Below, in pieces: positions 8,711 through 15,630 of a stretch of DNA of 31,049 nucleotides (position 1 is the first letter of the stretch; each line of letters opens with the position of its first letter). A program made the translations under genes and the position numbers. The DNA comes from a virus: positions 1 through 31,049 of IMG/VR virus record IMGVR_UViG_3300044970_000297. One strand, 5' to 3'. The notes under the pieces are model-generated. The model made no database searches. It was not told the origin of the DNA and was given only the letters and a program-made list of their open reading frames with translations.

Positions 8711-9165
8711 TAACAAACAGTCATTTCGTTAGGAACTAAAATATCAAAAGTCATAGTCCAACCAGCTAAATAGTTTTCAAACCTTTCAGCGAAGGCTTCT
8801 AAGGTTGGATTACCGTCTACTTGAAAAGCATCCGTAAATAAGTCACCTCGTCTAAGTTCTTCGTATAACCTATTCAATACTGAAAGCATAGTGTTAAGTA
8901 CGTAAATCTCGTTGTCGTTACCGTCAAATATATTTGTATCTTCGTCTTTTGACTTGTTGACAATATCCATTGCCATTAAACTCACGTTAAAACGAATTAT
9001 ATTACTTTCAAACGTTGCGTTATTTACTATAATATGAACTAAAGGAAATATTGTTTGCTTTGCTAAGTCAACCGCAAAAATATCGCCTTGAGTAACCGTG
9101 TTTACAAATGGATCGTTTTCTAAGTTTGTTTTTAACGTATCTAAAACAGTGTAATAATTAGCCAT
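8710..9165 (-). CDS. Putative tail terminator / neck protein (151 aa)
   Basis: A compact alpha/beta protein with the outline of tail terminator proteins: an N-terminal helix (YYTVLDTLKTNLENDPFV), a strand with FPLVHIIVNNATFE, long helices (IYVLNTMLSVLNRLYEELR) and a final strand (LAGWTMTFDILVPNEMTVC). It ends with TAATG into the gp10-like gene, the usual neighbour of a tail terminator. The assignment rests on size, predicted fold and gene order; the sequence alone does not prove it. Confidence 0.6.
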   Translation of the reverse strand: MANYYTVLDTLKTNLENDPFVNTVTQGDIFAVDLAKQTIFPLVHIIVNNATFESNIIRFNVSLMAMDIVNKSKDEDTNIFDGNDNEIYVLNTMLSVLNRLYEELRRGDLFTDAFQVDGNPTLEAFAERFENYLAGWTMTFDILVPNEMTVC

Positions 9166-9195
9166 GTCTTTGTATTTTTTTTAATTCTCTTTCTT

Positions 9196-9921
9196 CTATT
9201 TCTCGTTTTTGTCTTTCATAAGTGAGGTAGGTAAGACACTTTCTAACTCCCAGTCGGGTAACTTCATCAAACTTTGTAACGTCTCCTTGAGAAAGCGCAT
9301 AGATTGAATTGTACCATCCCCATCGTTTATTAAATTGCGTTCTTTCGCTAAAGTCATTATCTTCGGATTCTTCTGTATCTCCTTCTCCAAAGAGGTAAGC
9401 GTATGTTGTACTAAGTCGCTTCCTAAAGTCGAAAAAAAAACCGTTGCACCTAAAACAACATCCAATGAAGCGTACTTCATAACATCACTAAATTCGTCCG
9501 TGCCTACGTACTCAAATATTTCGTATCGGTCTTTTACTTTCTTTGTAATAGGTCGGTACATTACCGCCATTGCTTTGTGAAAAGTTTCTACGCTTGAAAT
9601 ATTACTTTCAAGATCAATGTACTCCCCGAAAGTCATATCTTCCAGATTAGGAATAAAACCAAATTCAGTGTCTTGAATTTTAAACGTAGCTTGAAATTTA
9701 GGCTTCGCTTTGAATATTTCGTTTAAATGTAGGGTTAAGCTTTTAACGTCGCTCCACTTTACTTTTACAACGTCTTTCATTTTCAGACCGCAAAATATTT
9801 CGATAGTCTTTTGACCTATGAACTCATCGTCATTAGATTTTTCGACTACCTTCATAAATTCTTGGTAGCTCTTTAAAGGTATTTCACTTAATGAAGTAGG
9901 TATTACAATTTCTGTTTTCAT
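9196..9921 (-). CDS. Unknown 241-aa protein of the tail module, chaperone candidate
   Basis: A mostly helical soluble protein. Its central part (FGFIPNLEDMTFGEYIDLES, about 88-107, followed by FHKAMAVMYRPI) is a block I know from Bacteroidota phage proteins encoded between the terminase and neck genes. It is the first gene after TerL, separated by a 91-bp gap that carries a weak promoter-like TATATTTA and one copy of the polar 10-mer. Tail assembly chaperones often have such helical make-up, but the usual position just before the tape measure and a frameshift product are missing. Function unknown. Confidence 0.6.
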   Translation of the reverse strand: MKTEIVIPTSLSEIPLKSYQEFMKVVEKSNDDEFIGQKTIEIFCGLKMKDVVKVKWSDVKSLTLHLNEIFKAKPKFQATFKIQDTEFGFIPNLEDMTFGEYIDLESNISSVETFHKAMAVMYRPITKKVKDRYEIFEYVGTDEFSDVMKYASLDVVLGATVFFSTLGSDLVQHTLTSLEKEIQKNPKIMTLAKERNLINDGDGTIQSMRFLKETLQSLMKLPDWELESVLPTSLMKDKNEK

Positions 9922-10012
9922 TCTATATATTAACTTTTAATTCGTGTTTTTGTAGTTTGTAAATATAATTCACACTATTTGCATACTTGAACAGGTGCGA
10001 AATATTATTTAT

Positions 10013-11173
10013 TTACCAAATATGATATTTACCGTAGTTAGAATTCATTCCTAACGTTTCCATTTCATGATAGCGCAGCGCATCAATACCATGATTATTT
10101 GTGTCAATCGGTTTGTTTAAGCGTGTGCCTTGTTTATCAGTGTCCCAGCAATACGCACGAAGTTCCTTAATTAGGTTGGTGCTGTTTGAAGTAACTAAAT
10201 ATTCATTACGTTGCATAACATCTATTCCGTAGTTTATTGAATCCTTACCCTTTGTAACGCCTTTAATTGTTATTCCGTAGCGTTTTATTTCTTCAATGCT
10301 TTTAGGTTCGCTGGAGTCAGCGTAAACAGGTACGTGTTTCGGTAGTGCGTTTGCAATATCACTGTTTAACATTCCCGTTTGGTACTTCAATTCGTTTATT
10401 ATCCTGGTACCGTTGTAATTGTATATTTCTATTATTGCACTCGGATCGTTCGTGTACCCGAAGTCTAATCCAATACCTATTAAATTCGCTTCTTTCGGTA
10501 GTATATCGATAGTTTTCCAATTACTGAATATAACGCCCTCGAGCATTCCTATTTCGCCAAGTCCGTAAACCCTCCACCAGTTACCCCAATATGCGCTTGT
10601 TTCCGCTTTTAAACGGTTCTTTTCTATTTGTTGTACAATACTATTGTCTAAGGCTTCGTTGTCTTTGTAGGTCAAAATTAAGAAGTCGCTGTCTTGTTCG
10701 TCTTTTAGTTCAGTATGTACCCAAAATTCATTCGCTGGGTTGAAATCTAAAAATACTTCTTTTTTAGTACGTATAGCAAGTTCATTATAAGATTCAAAGG
10801 TAACATTATTGCATTCGTTAATATAAAGAATATCACGCCGAGCACCACGTAACTTAGAGCTATCGTCCGCACTAAAAAATTCAAAAACACTTCCATTTTT
10901 AAAGTTATAGGTTAATAAAGATTTATTGAATTGTTCATCGTTAAATCGGTTAGTCCATTTAAGTATTTTAAGAAAGTCTTTTAATGCACCTCTACGTAAA
11001 TGAGGTATTGACTCAGCTACTACGCTTATTTCAAGTCCTGCTATTCTTGTTGCTTTATCTATGAGTACGGCTAAAATAGAATACGTTTTCGAAGCTGAAG
11101 TTCCACCTTGTATTATTTTAATTCGTCTTTTTAAAGCCAGTACCTTATTCGTTGCTGTCGTTCTCTGAAACAT
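10013..11173 (-). CDS. terL: Terminase large subunit, ATPase and nuclease (386 aa)
   Basis: This is the packaging motor that translocates and cuts phage DNA at the portal. The Walker A motif is QGGTSASKT (22-30) and the Walker B is DILYINE (114-120). The coupling motif is in or near FLDFNPANE (141-149). The RNase H-like nuclease carries acidic residues at D237 (GLDFGY), D286 (VYADSS) and D364 (NHGIDALRY). At 386 aa it is short for the family but has all key motifs. The start lies 29 bp inside the TerS gene, so the two are coupled. Confidence 0.95.
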   Translation of the reverse strand: MFQRTTATNKVLALKRRIKIIQGGTSASKTYSILAVLIDKATRIAGLEISVVAESIPHLRRGALKDFLKILKWTNRFNDEQFNKSLLTYNFKNGSVFEFFSADDSSKLRGARRDILYINECNNVTFESYNELAIRTKKEVFLDFNPANEFWVHTELKDEQDSDFLILTYKDNEALDNSIVQQIEKNRLKAETSAYWGNWWRVYGLGEIGMLEGVIFSNWKTIDILPKEANLIGIGLDFGYTNDPSAIIEIYNYNGTRIINELKYQTGMLNSDIANALPKHVPVYADSSEPKSIEEIKRYGITIKGVTKGKDSINYGIDVMQRNEYLVTSNSTNLIKELRAYCWDTDKQGTRLNKPIDTNNHGIDALRYHEMETLGMNSNYGKYHIW

Positions 11174-11480
11174 CAGGAAATAATGGTTGTTCTAAAATTG
11201 TTTGTTCTATTTGTTGTAATGGCGCACCGTAACCGCTATCCATTAAAGCCTTGTAAGCTGCTACATCTCCCTCACGTGCTTTTTTAATTAAAGCCAAAGT
11301 CATTAAGTCCTCTTGACTCATTGTTTCTTCAGTACCTGTTAAAGGGTTCTTTAGCTTTTGATTAACTTCTAACCAATACTTTGCTATTGTGCTGCGGTTT
11401 TTCGCTCCTTTAGGTCTACCGTTAGGGTTTCCGCTTTCGCCTTTTTGAAATTTATGTTGTTCAATATCTTTTGCTCCCAT
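11145..11480 (-). CDS. terS: Terminase small subunit-like protein with DUF5681 motif (111 aa)
   Basis: Residues ~14-29 carry the signature GESGNPNGRPKGAKNR, a basic Gly/Asn/Pro-rich DUF5681 motif often found at the N-terminus of phage TerS and DNA-binding proteins. A helical middle (LMTLALIKKAREGDVAAYKA) could oligomerise. The acidic C-terminus (FPDVSENDSNE) may contact TerL. Its 3' end overlaps terL, the classic position of TerS, which selects the packaging site. It is preceded by the methyltransferase gene. Confidence 0.85.
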   Translation of the reverse strand: MGAKDIEQHKFQKGESGNPNGRPKGAKNRSTIAKYWLEVNQKLKNPLTGTEETMSQEDLMTLALIKKAREGDVAAYKALMDSGYGAPLQQIEQTILEQPLFPDVSENDSNE

Positions 11481-11498
11481 TGTGCTGTAATTGTGCTG

Positions 11499-12530
11499 TT
11501 ATTTAAACCATTGATTATATATTTCAGTTGCTATCTGTGCAGTCATTACTGGAGGTACTGACATTCCAATTAAATAATTAGGTTCTATTTTTTTAAAATT
11601 ATAATCAAGTGGATATGTACCAATCATTTTAACTTCATTCATACATATTCTATTTGGAATATCGTGTCTTATTGGAACACTATCAGCCCCAGCACTTATT
11701 GTGTTTGGCGTTTGATTATCATTTATAAAAACAGCATTAAATCTTTTTGAAATTCCACTTATTCGTAAATGAATATCACATAAACTTTTATCAGTTGGTA
11801 TTCTTTTATTCCAAACTTCTATTGTTTCATTTGTTAATTTTGAACCTATTTCATTTGTTTTAAATTCTGAATAAGTTATATTTTTTTCACTAAACTTTAA
11901 TTCTAATTTAGGAAAATTTAAATCATTTCTTTGACAAATAAAAAATACCCGTTCGCGTTTTTGAGGTACCCCCATTGATGCAGCATTAAGTAAAAATAAT
12001 TGAACTTTATATCCTGCCTTTTCAAATTCGTCTTTTACTCGCTTTACATAAGTCTTTGCATTGCCTTGTAACATTCCTTTGACGTTTTCAGCAATAACAA
12101 CTTTCGGCTGTAATTTTTTTGCAAGTTTTATATAATCAAAAAATAAGTCGTCTAATCTTTGCTTTGCTTGTCCCTCACGAAATACTTTTTCTTTTCCCCA
12201 GTCTTTTTCCCTGTTACCTGCCATTGAAAAACTTGAACAAGGCGGTGAACCGTCTAAAATATCAAGGTTGTATAAATCTTCAGGAAATTCAGTTCTATTT
12301 GCAAATTCTCTTATATCCTCAACAAATAAATATTTTGGGTCGTGGTTTGTTTTATATACATCAGCAACTTGAGGGTCTATTTCAACACCTCCTAAATGTT
12401 CAAAGCCTGCTAACTTATAACCCATTGTAGAACCACCACCACAAATAAAAGTGCCAAATACTTTTAATCCGTTTTTTTGAGGATAACCGTCTTTTAAATA
12501 CCACTTATAATTAAATCTGTGCTTACTCAT
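11499..12530 (-). CDS. C5-cytosine DNA methyltransferase, orphan (343 aa)
   Basis: It transfers a methyl group from SAM to carbon 5 of cytosine in DNA. Motif I is FGTFICGGGSTMGYK (25-39), motif II around VEID (49-52), motif IV SPPCSS with nucleophile Cys98, motif VI ENVKG (148-152), motif VIII QKRERVFF (190-197) and a degenerate motif X (IGMSVPPVMTAQIA) near the end. The variable target-recognition part is short. No restriction enzyme is encoded, so it probably protects phage DNA from host restriction. The gene looks more AT-rich than its neighbours, which may mean recent acquisition. It overlaps the ParB-like gene by 8 bp. Confidence 0.93.
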   Translation of the reverse strand: MSKHRFNYKWYLKDGYPQKNGLKVFGTFICGGGSTMGYKLAGFEHLGGVEIDPQVADVYKTNHDPKYLFVEDIREFANRTEFPEDLYNLDILDGSPPCSSFSMAGNREKDWGKEKVFREGQAKQRLDDLFFDYIKLAKKLQPKVVIAENVKGMLQGNAKTYVKRVKDEFEKAGYKVQLFLLNAASMGVPQKRERVFFICQRNDLNFPKLELKFSEKNITYSEFKTNEIGSKLTNETIEVWNKRIPTDKSLCDIHLRISGISKRFNAVFINDNQTPNTISAGADSVPIRHDIPNRICMNEVKMIGTYPLDYNFKKIEPNYLIGMSVPPVMTAQIATEIYNQWFK

Positions 12531-13068
12531 TACCTAATAATTTCCAGATTGCTTGTTCAGGGGTTGCCGCTATTTCAGATAATTGTTGTTTAACAGTCCA
12601 GTATTCTGTTTCAGTAAAGTTTAATTTAATAGTCATTGTTTCATCTAAACTATCAATGTCAATTTCTTCGTTTTTTTCTGAGTAATCTACATTGTTAAAG
12701 TTAGGAATATCTAAACCCCAATCGTCTAACTTTTCTACGTCCCATTCATTTGCTAAACTATCCCAATCCCATTCTCCAAAACCTACATTATCTTTTATTA
12801 AGAATTCGTTTTTTTGTTCCTCAGTCCATTCGTCTGCTACTATAATCGGTATTTCTTTCAATCCTATTTCTTTGCAGGCTTTTAAACGCATATTACCGCC
12901 TAAGACAACGTATTTATTGTCCACGTCGGTAAAAACCACTAACGGGCGTTTATTTAGCATATCAGGAAATTCTTGAATAGAATTAACTAACTTTTGAAAT
13001 TTTCCGTCTTTTATTATTCTTGGGTTCTTCGGGTTGGGTTTAACCTCGCTTATCTTTACTAACTTCAT
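12523..13068 (-). CDS. ParB/Srx-like domain protein (181 aa)
   Basis: The N-terminal ~90 residues follow the ParB nuclease-like fold: VKISEVKPNPKNPR, then VVLGGNMRLKACKEIG (~53-68), the GxxR box region, then IPIIVADEW. The C-terminal half is acidic (FGEWDWDSLANEWDVEKLDD and EEIDIDSLDETMTI). No helix-turn-helix typical of true partition ParB is visible, and there is no ParA. Proteins like this lie beside DNA methyltransferases and TerS in many phages, where they may bind or process DNA before packaging or methylation. CTPase or nuclease activity is not provable here. Confidence 0.85.
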   Translation of the reverse strand: MKLVKISEVKPNPKNPRIIKDGKFQKLVNSIQEFPDMLNKRPLVVFTDVDNKYVVLGGNMRLKACKEIGLKEIPIIVADEWTEEQKNEFLIKDNVGFGEWDWDSLANEWDVEKLDDWGLDIPNFNNVDYSEKNEEIDIDSLDETMTIKLNFTETEYWTVKQQLSEIAATPEQAIWKLLGNE

Positions 13069-13210
13069 TTAATTTTTCTTCATAAGTTGTTGAACATATT
13101 GCTAACCGTTGGTCTATATCTTCGTATTCAAAAGTCATTGTATCGTCAATCATGCATCTTTGAACAAAGTCTTTTTTACTTTCGTCTTTTCGTGGCTTAG
13201 GAATTGGCAT
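13040..13210 (-). CDS. 56-aa conserved micro-protein (MPIPKPRKDE type)
   Basis: Reading starts at ATG 13210, 14 bp before the end of the upstream gene, and stops at TAA 13040, 29 bp inside the ParB-like gene. The product starts MPIPKPRKDESKKDFVQRCM and continues with MTFEYEDIDQRLAICSTTYE. This pattern (PxPKxxExKxxFxxRCM ... QRxAxCxxxWE) is one I know from small domains attached to or beside phage protease and portal genes in Bacteroidota. It has two spaced cysteines. It fills the only gap between its neighbours. Function unknown. Confidence 0.8.
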   Translation of the reverse strand: MPIPKPRKDESKKDFVQRCMIDDTMTFEYEDIDQRLAICSTTYEEKLNEVSKDKRG

Positions 13211-13595
13211 CTTCGTACGTGTTAAATAATATTTCTAATTTATTCATTACATCACGTAGACAAGAACCGCAAGAAGTTGGTTGCATATTTACTTTAAATA
13301 CTCTATTATAAATTCTTAATAGTTCCTTTTGTTCGGTAGGCTTCATTGAATAACGTGTTTCAGAATACCATTCTTTTAAATATTCGTATTCGTCTTTTAG
13401 TAAACATTCGGGTTTACGATACGGAAATAAAGCGTTTAACTTCGCTTTTCGTTCGTCGCATCCGCAGTCTTCACCCATTACCCATTTCGCAACTTTTGCT
13501 ACTCCAGTAATTTCTAAAACTTTTTCTACCGTGTCGCCTAACCCTTCGCTTTGTGCTGCTAATATTTCAGCTTTTGTACGTCTTTTTCGTGCCAT
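13197..13595 (-). CDS. Unknown 132-aa protein with CGCDERK motif
   Basis: The first 20 residues are basic (MARKRRTKAEILAA). Residues ~40-50 hold MGEDCGCDERKAKLN followed by LFPYRKPECL. A second pair of cysteines occurs near residue 112 (TSCGSCLRDVM). Four to five cysteines arranged as CxC, C and CxxC may bind zinc. I know similar GDCGCDxR(K)xxLN...FPY proteins in Bacteroidota phages near sigma factor and packaging genes, without a known role. The gene lies 7 bp after the 114-aa gene in the same operon. Confidence 0.75.
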   Translation of the reverse strand: MARKRRTKAEILAAQSEGLGDTVEKVLEITGVAKVAKWVMGEDCGCDERKAKLNALFPYRKPECLLKDEYEYLKEWYSETRYSMKPTEQKELLRIYNRVFKVNMQPTSCGSCLRDVMNKLEILFNTYEDANS

Positions 13596-13602
13596 AATTT
13601 AT

Positions 13603-13947
13603 TTAATTTTTAATTCGTTCAATAACATAATCTTTCGGGTATACCGCAACTACTTCTATTTTTTTACAACCTTCTTGCGAATAAATTACAGTACAATCAT
13701 TTTTAAAATCTATTAATAATTTACCGGGAATTGATAAAGTATATTCTTTGTAATCTGGTTTTACAACTCTAATGTAAGTCATTTTAGTTCTGCATTTTTC
13801 TTCATGTATTTCTTCAATTTCATCTATTAATGCTCCAAAATCATTTAAAGCGTTTGCGTGTGTTTGTCTACCAAGTTCTCCAAGTAATTGACTTGTAACC
13901 TCTAATAAAGTGTTTAAACCGTATATTTCTTTTCTTGTTCTTTGCAT
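13603..13947 (-). CDS. Unknown 114-aa protein downstream of sigma factor
   Basis: A soluble two-part protein: a helical N-terminal half (EIYGLNTLLEVTSQLLGELG, then FGALIDEIEEIHEEKC) and a beta-rich C-terminal half (YTLSIPGKLLIDFKNDCTVI, then KKIEVVAVYPKDYVIERI). No known motif, signal or membrane segment is seen. It starts 3 bp after the sigma factor gene stop, so it is transcribed and probably translated with it. A role as partner or anti-sigma factor is possible by position only. Confidence 0.65.
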   Translation of the reverse strand: MQRTRKEIYGLNTLLEVTSQLLGELGRQTHANALNDFGALIDEIEEIHEEKCRTKMTYIRVVKPDYKEYTLSIPGKLLIDFKNDCTVIYSQEGCKKIEVVAVYPKDYVIERIKN

Positions 13948-13950
13948 AAT

Positions 13951-14490
13951 TTATTTTATTAATTCGTAATCATGGTTCTTAAAATCTTCGTAATCTTCAC
14001 CTACATTTTCTTTCAATCGTTCCTTGCAAGTCTTAATTGTTTTCCATACGCTTTTAAAACTTATTCCTGTTACACCTTCTATTTGTCGTGTACTCATTCC
14101 TGAAGTTCTGTAAAGGTCAAATAATAGTTGGTCGTACCAGTGCCACTGTTTAACCTCTTTGTTTATCTTTATTTCTAATCGTTTCTTTGCTTCAAGTATT
14201 TCAGGTAAGTATTCGTCTTTCAGTTGGTAGGCTTCCGTTATGCTTACTTTTGTTATTCGTGTTTTGCTCTTTTTATAATCAAAAGTCATGTTTCTTAAAA
14301 CAGTCCAGACAAAGTTCTTATTCAGTTTGCCGTTTAAATAAAACCGTTCAACGTTATTTATTACCGCCATTTTTAAATACATTTCTTGAACTATATCTTC
14401 AGAGTAAAATTCCTCTCCAAAAGTGCCTACAATTTTAATCCAGTCTTTGTGGTGTTTACTTAGTTCTAATAAAAACTTTTCATTTACCAA
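13951..14490 (-). CDS. Phage-encoded sigma-70-family factor (179 aa)
   Basis: The layout is that of a small ECF-like sigma factor. Region 2 spans about 14-75, with EDIVQEMYLKM (31-41) and NFVWTVLRNMTFDYKKSK (59-76), which would melt and hold the -10 element. Region 4 spans about 118-162, with the helix-turn-helix SGMSTRQIEGVTGISFKSVW (130-149). It should redirect host RNA polymerase to phage promoters, most plausibly for late genes. It lies downstream of two promoter candidates and 7 bp inside the preceding small membrane gene. Its own target promoter is not identified. Confidence 0.82.
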   Translation of the reverse strand: MVNEKFLLELSKHHKDWIKIVGTFGEEFYSEDIVQEMYLKMAVINNVERFYLNGKLNKNFVWTVLRNMTFDYKKSKTRITKVSITEAYQLKDEYLPEILEAKKRLEIKINKEVKQWHWYDQLLFDLYRTSGMSTRQIEGVTGISFKSVWKTIKTCKERLKENVGEDYEDFKNHDYELIK

Positions 14491-14684
14491 AGTGAACTAA
14501 ATAACTGAATAACTAAAAAACTTAATAAACCTATTGTAACACGAAACATTGATTCCAATATTAATTCGTCTTTATATACCCACCTTTCAAATTTATGCGC
14601 ACTTTTCCAATATACCAAAACAAGAAAAACCCTATCTAAAATAAATAGGGTTGTCAAAAACGGTAGTAGTAGAATGTATCTCAC
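14484..14684 (-). CDS. Small two-helix membrane protein, GTG start (66 aa)
   Basis: Two hydrophobic segments (about residues 3-25, ILLLPFLTTLFILDRVFLVL, and 47-64, VTIGLLSFLVIQLF) flank a charged loop (KSAHKFERWVYKDE). The start is GTG at 14684, only a few bases after a TAATTTTG promoter element, so this reading would be leaderless. A terminator-like hairpin lies inside the first third of the frame (14625-14652). The open frame therefore may be real but poorly expressed, or fortuitous over a short RNA unit. If real, it could be an accessory membrane or antiholin-like protein. Confidence 0.5.
   Translation of the reverse strand: MRYILLLPFLTTLFILDRVFLVLVYWKSAHKFERWVYKDELILESMFRVTIGLLSFLVIQLFSSLW
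14625..14652 (-). terminator. Terminator-like hairpin upstream of the sigma factor
   Basis: On the minus strand an 8-bp perfect stem, AACCCTAT / ATAGGGTT, with a 9-nt loop is followed directly by a short T run. It begins ~40 nt after the promoter-like element at 14689-14696. A smaller hairpin (GTAG...CTAC) lies between them. It could end a short RNA or attenuate entry into the sigma factor gene. Confidence 0.55.
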
Positions 14685-14688
14685 ACTA

Positions 14689-14696
14689 CAAAATTA
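14689..14696 (-). promoter_or_regulatory. Bacteroidota -7 element TAATTTTG
   Basis: The minus-strand TAATTTTG matches the Bacteroidota -7 consensus TAnnTTTG and is identical to the -7 elements of the two strong promoters at 15083 and 23549. No TTG is present 19 nt upstream, so the -33 half is weak. Transcription would start about 14682, at the GTG of the 66-aa frame. Confidence 0.45.
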
Positions 14697-14710
14697 TACT
14701 TTTTTTTTAA

Positions 14711-15058
14711 TTATCTGTCATCACGCATTAATTCTTGGTAGTGTAAAATTTCTTCAGCTTCATCTTCGTACTCAAAACCAAATTCAGTTGGATCTTCGTA
14801 AATTAATTCCTCTAATGTTTCACAAATTAGTTTTGAATTACGGTTGTTTAATATTCCGTGTTTTACGTAACTACCTTCGTGGTCATATAAATCATATCTC
14901 GTAATATAAACTTGTAAATCTTCTACTTCGTTTCCATCTCTTGTAAATTCTACTTCAAATTGAAACTCCATTGAGCCAAACCTACCTAAGTTAATATCGA
15001 AATATCCTTTACGGTTGTAAAAATCTACTGCTTCAATTTTCCAATTACGTGTTTTCAT
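14711..15058 (-). CDS. Acidic unknown protein, first gene after the 15-kb promoter (115 aa)
   Basis: A soluble acidic alpha/beta protein (MKTRNWKIEAVDFYNRKGYF, FEVEFTRDGNEVEDLQVYIT) with a very acidic C-terminal part (EDPTEFGFEYEDEAEEILHY). No enzyme motif, HTH or membrane segment is visible. It is the first gene behind the TTG-N19-TAATTTTG promoter at 15083-15112 and so is probably made strongly. Small acidic phage proteins in such positions often bind host DNA-binding proteins or mimic DNA, but nothing specific can be shown. Confidence 0.7.
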   Translation of the reverse strand: MKTRNWKIEAVDFYNRKGYFDINLGRFGSMEFQFEVEFTRDGNEVEDLQVYITRYDLYDHEGSYVKHGILNNRNSKLICETLEELIYEDPTEFGFEYEDEAEEILHYQELMRDDR

Positions 15059-15082
15059 AGTGCTTTGCTTTAATTATTTCTT

Positions 15083-15112
15083 CAAAATTAATATAACTTT
15101 TTAAATAAACAA
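15083..15112 (-). promoter_or_regulatory. Strong promoter, TTG-N19-TAATTTTG
   Basis: On the minus strand, TTG (15112-15110) and TAATTTTG (15090-15083) are separated by exactly 19 nt, the Bacteroidota vegetative arrangement. Start would be near 15076, giving a leader of about 18 nt before the ATG at 15058. The bases just upstream of the -7 box (TATAT) also match the early promoter at 23549. It should drive the 115-aa gene and the genes beyond it. Confidence 0.75.
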
Positions 15113-15139
15113 CACTTTTATAAAAAAAATATAACAGTT

Positions 15140-15167
15140 GCTAAAAAATATTGAAACATCTTTTAGC
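15140..15167 (-). promoter_or_regulatory. Inverted repeat after the HTH gene (operator or weak terminator)
   Basis: A 7-bp perfect inverted repeat, GCTAAAA / TTTTAGC, surrounds a 14-nt loop just after the HTH gene and ~30 bp upstream of the -33 box at 15110. A run of eight T follows 11 nt later. It could be a weak terminator or a binding site for the adjacent HTH protein. Evidence is limited to symmetry and position. Confidence 0.35.
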
Positions 15168-15173
15168 TTTATG

Positions 15174-15383
15174 TTACATTCCTTTTTCATTTAGGTATTT
15201 CGCTAATCGCTGGATCGTTTTACTTGTTAAAGACTTACCATTTAAAAACGTGTGAATATTACTTTGATGCAATTTAGCATCCAAACAAAAAGCATTTAAA
15301 GATAGTTCGTGTTTTTGTAAGTACTCCCGTAACATTTTACGCGTTAACTCGTCGCTATTTGCTATTATTTTACTTGCTTTCAT
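15174..15383 (-). CDS. Small XRE-like HTH protein (69 aa)
   Basis: Residues ~18-65 form a single XRE/Cro-type helix-turn-helix domain: LREYLQKHELSLNAFCLDA, then LHQSNIHTFLNGKSL and IQRLAKYLNE. Nothing else is fused to it, so it is Cro-like in size. It ends ~60 bp upstream of the promoter at 15083-15112, where an inverted repeat could serve as operator. It is the only classical repressor-like gene seen. With no integrase present it more likely times transcription than maintains lysogeny. It follows the 81-aa gene with no gap. Confidence 0.8.
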   Translation of the reverse strand: MKASKIIANSDELTRKMLREYLQKHELSLNAFCLDAKLHQSNIHTFLNGKSLTSKTIQRLAKYLNEKGM

Positions 15384-15629
15384 TTAGAAATCATTTAAGA
15401 AGTCGGATATATCGTTTTTAGGCTGTGGCTCAGGCTGTTTAACCGCGTTTTGATTATCGCTTGGTATTTGCGCTTTTAAACTTATATAAGCGCCGTTGTC
15501 GCCTTGTTTTTTCCAACCAGCTAATTCGTACTTAATTCCGTTGATTGTTATACTACCTTTAAAATCAGGGTGTGAATCTTGTTTTTTAAATTTGTTGGTA
15601 GATAGGCTACCGTAGTTTTTTTTTTCCAT
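15384..15629 (-). CDS. DUF736-like protein with SSB-like C-terminal tail (81 aa)
   Basis: The core (HPDFKGSITINGIKYELAGW, about 20-39, then AYISLKAQIP) resembles a small beta-barrel family common in phages and plasmids, close to DUF736 by eye. The C-terminus is a Pro/Gln/Asn linker ending DISDFLNDF. An acidic-hydrophobic tip after a flexible linker is the hallmark of bacterial SSB proteins, which use it to recruit repair and replication proteins. Its place between recombination genes and a regulator fits a single-strand-binding or recruiting role. This is inference; an OB fold is not proven. Confidence 0.7.
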   Translation of the reverse strand: MEKKNYGSLSTNKFKKQDSHPDFKGSITINGIKYELAGWKKQGDNGAYISLKAQIPSDNQNAVKQPEPQPKNDISDFLNDF

Positions 15630-15630
15630 T

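Noticed and set aside
15174-15383. Lysogeny module around the HTH protein
   Set aside because: No integrase, excisionase, att site, divergent promoter or second repressor; all genes run one way.
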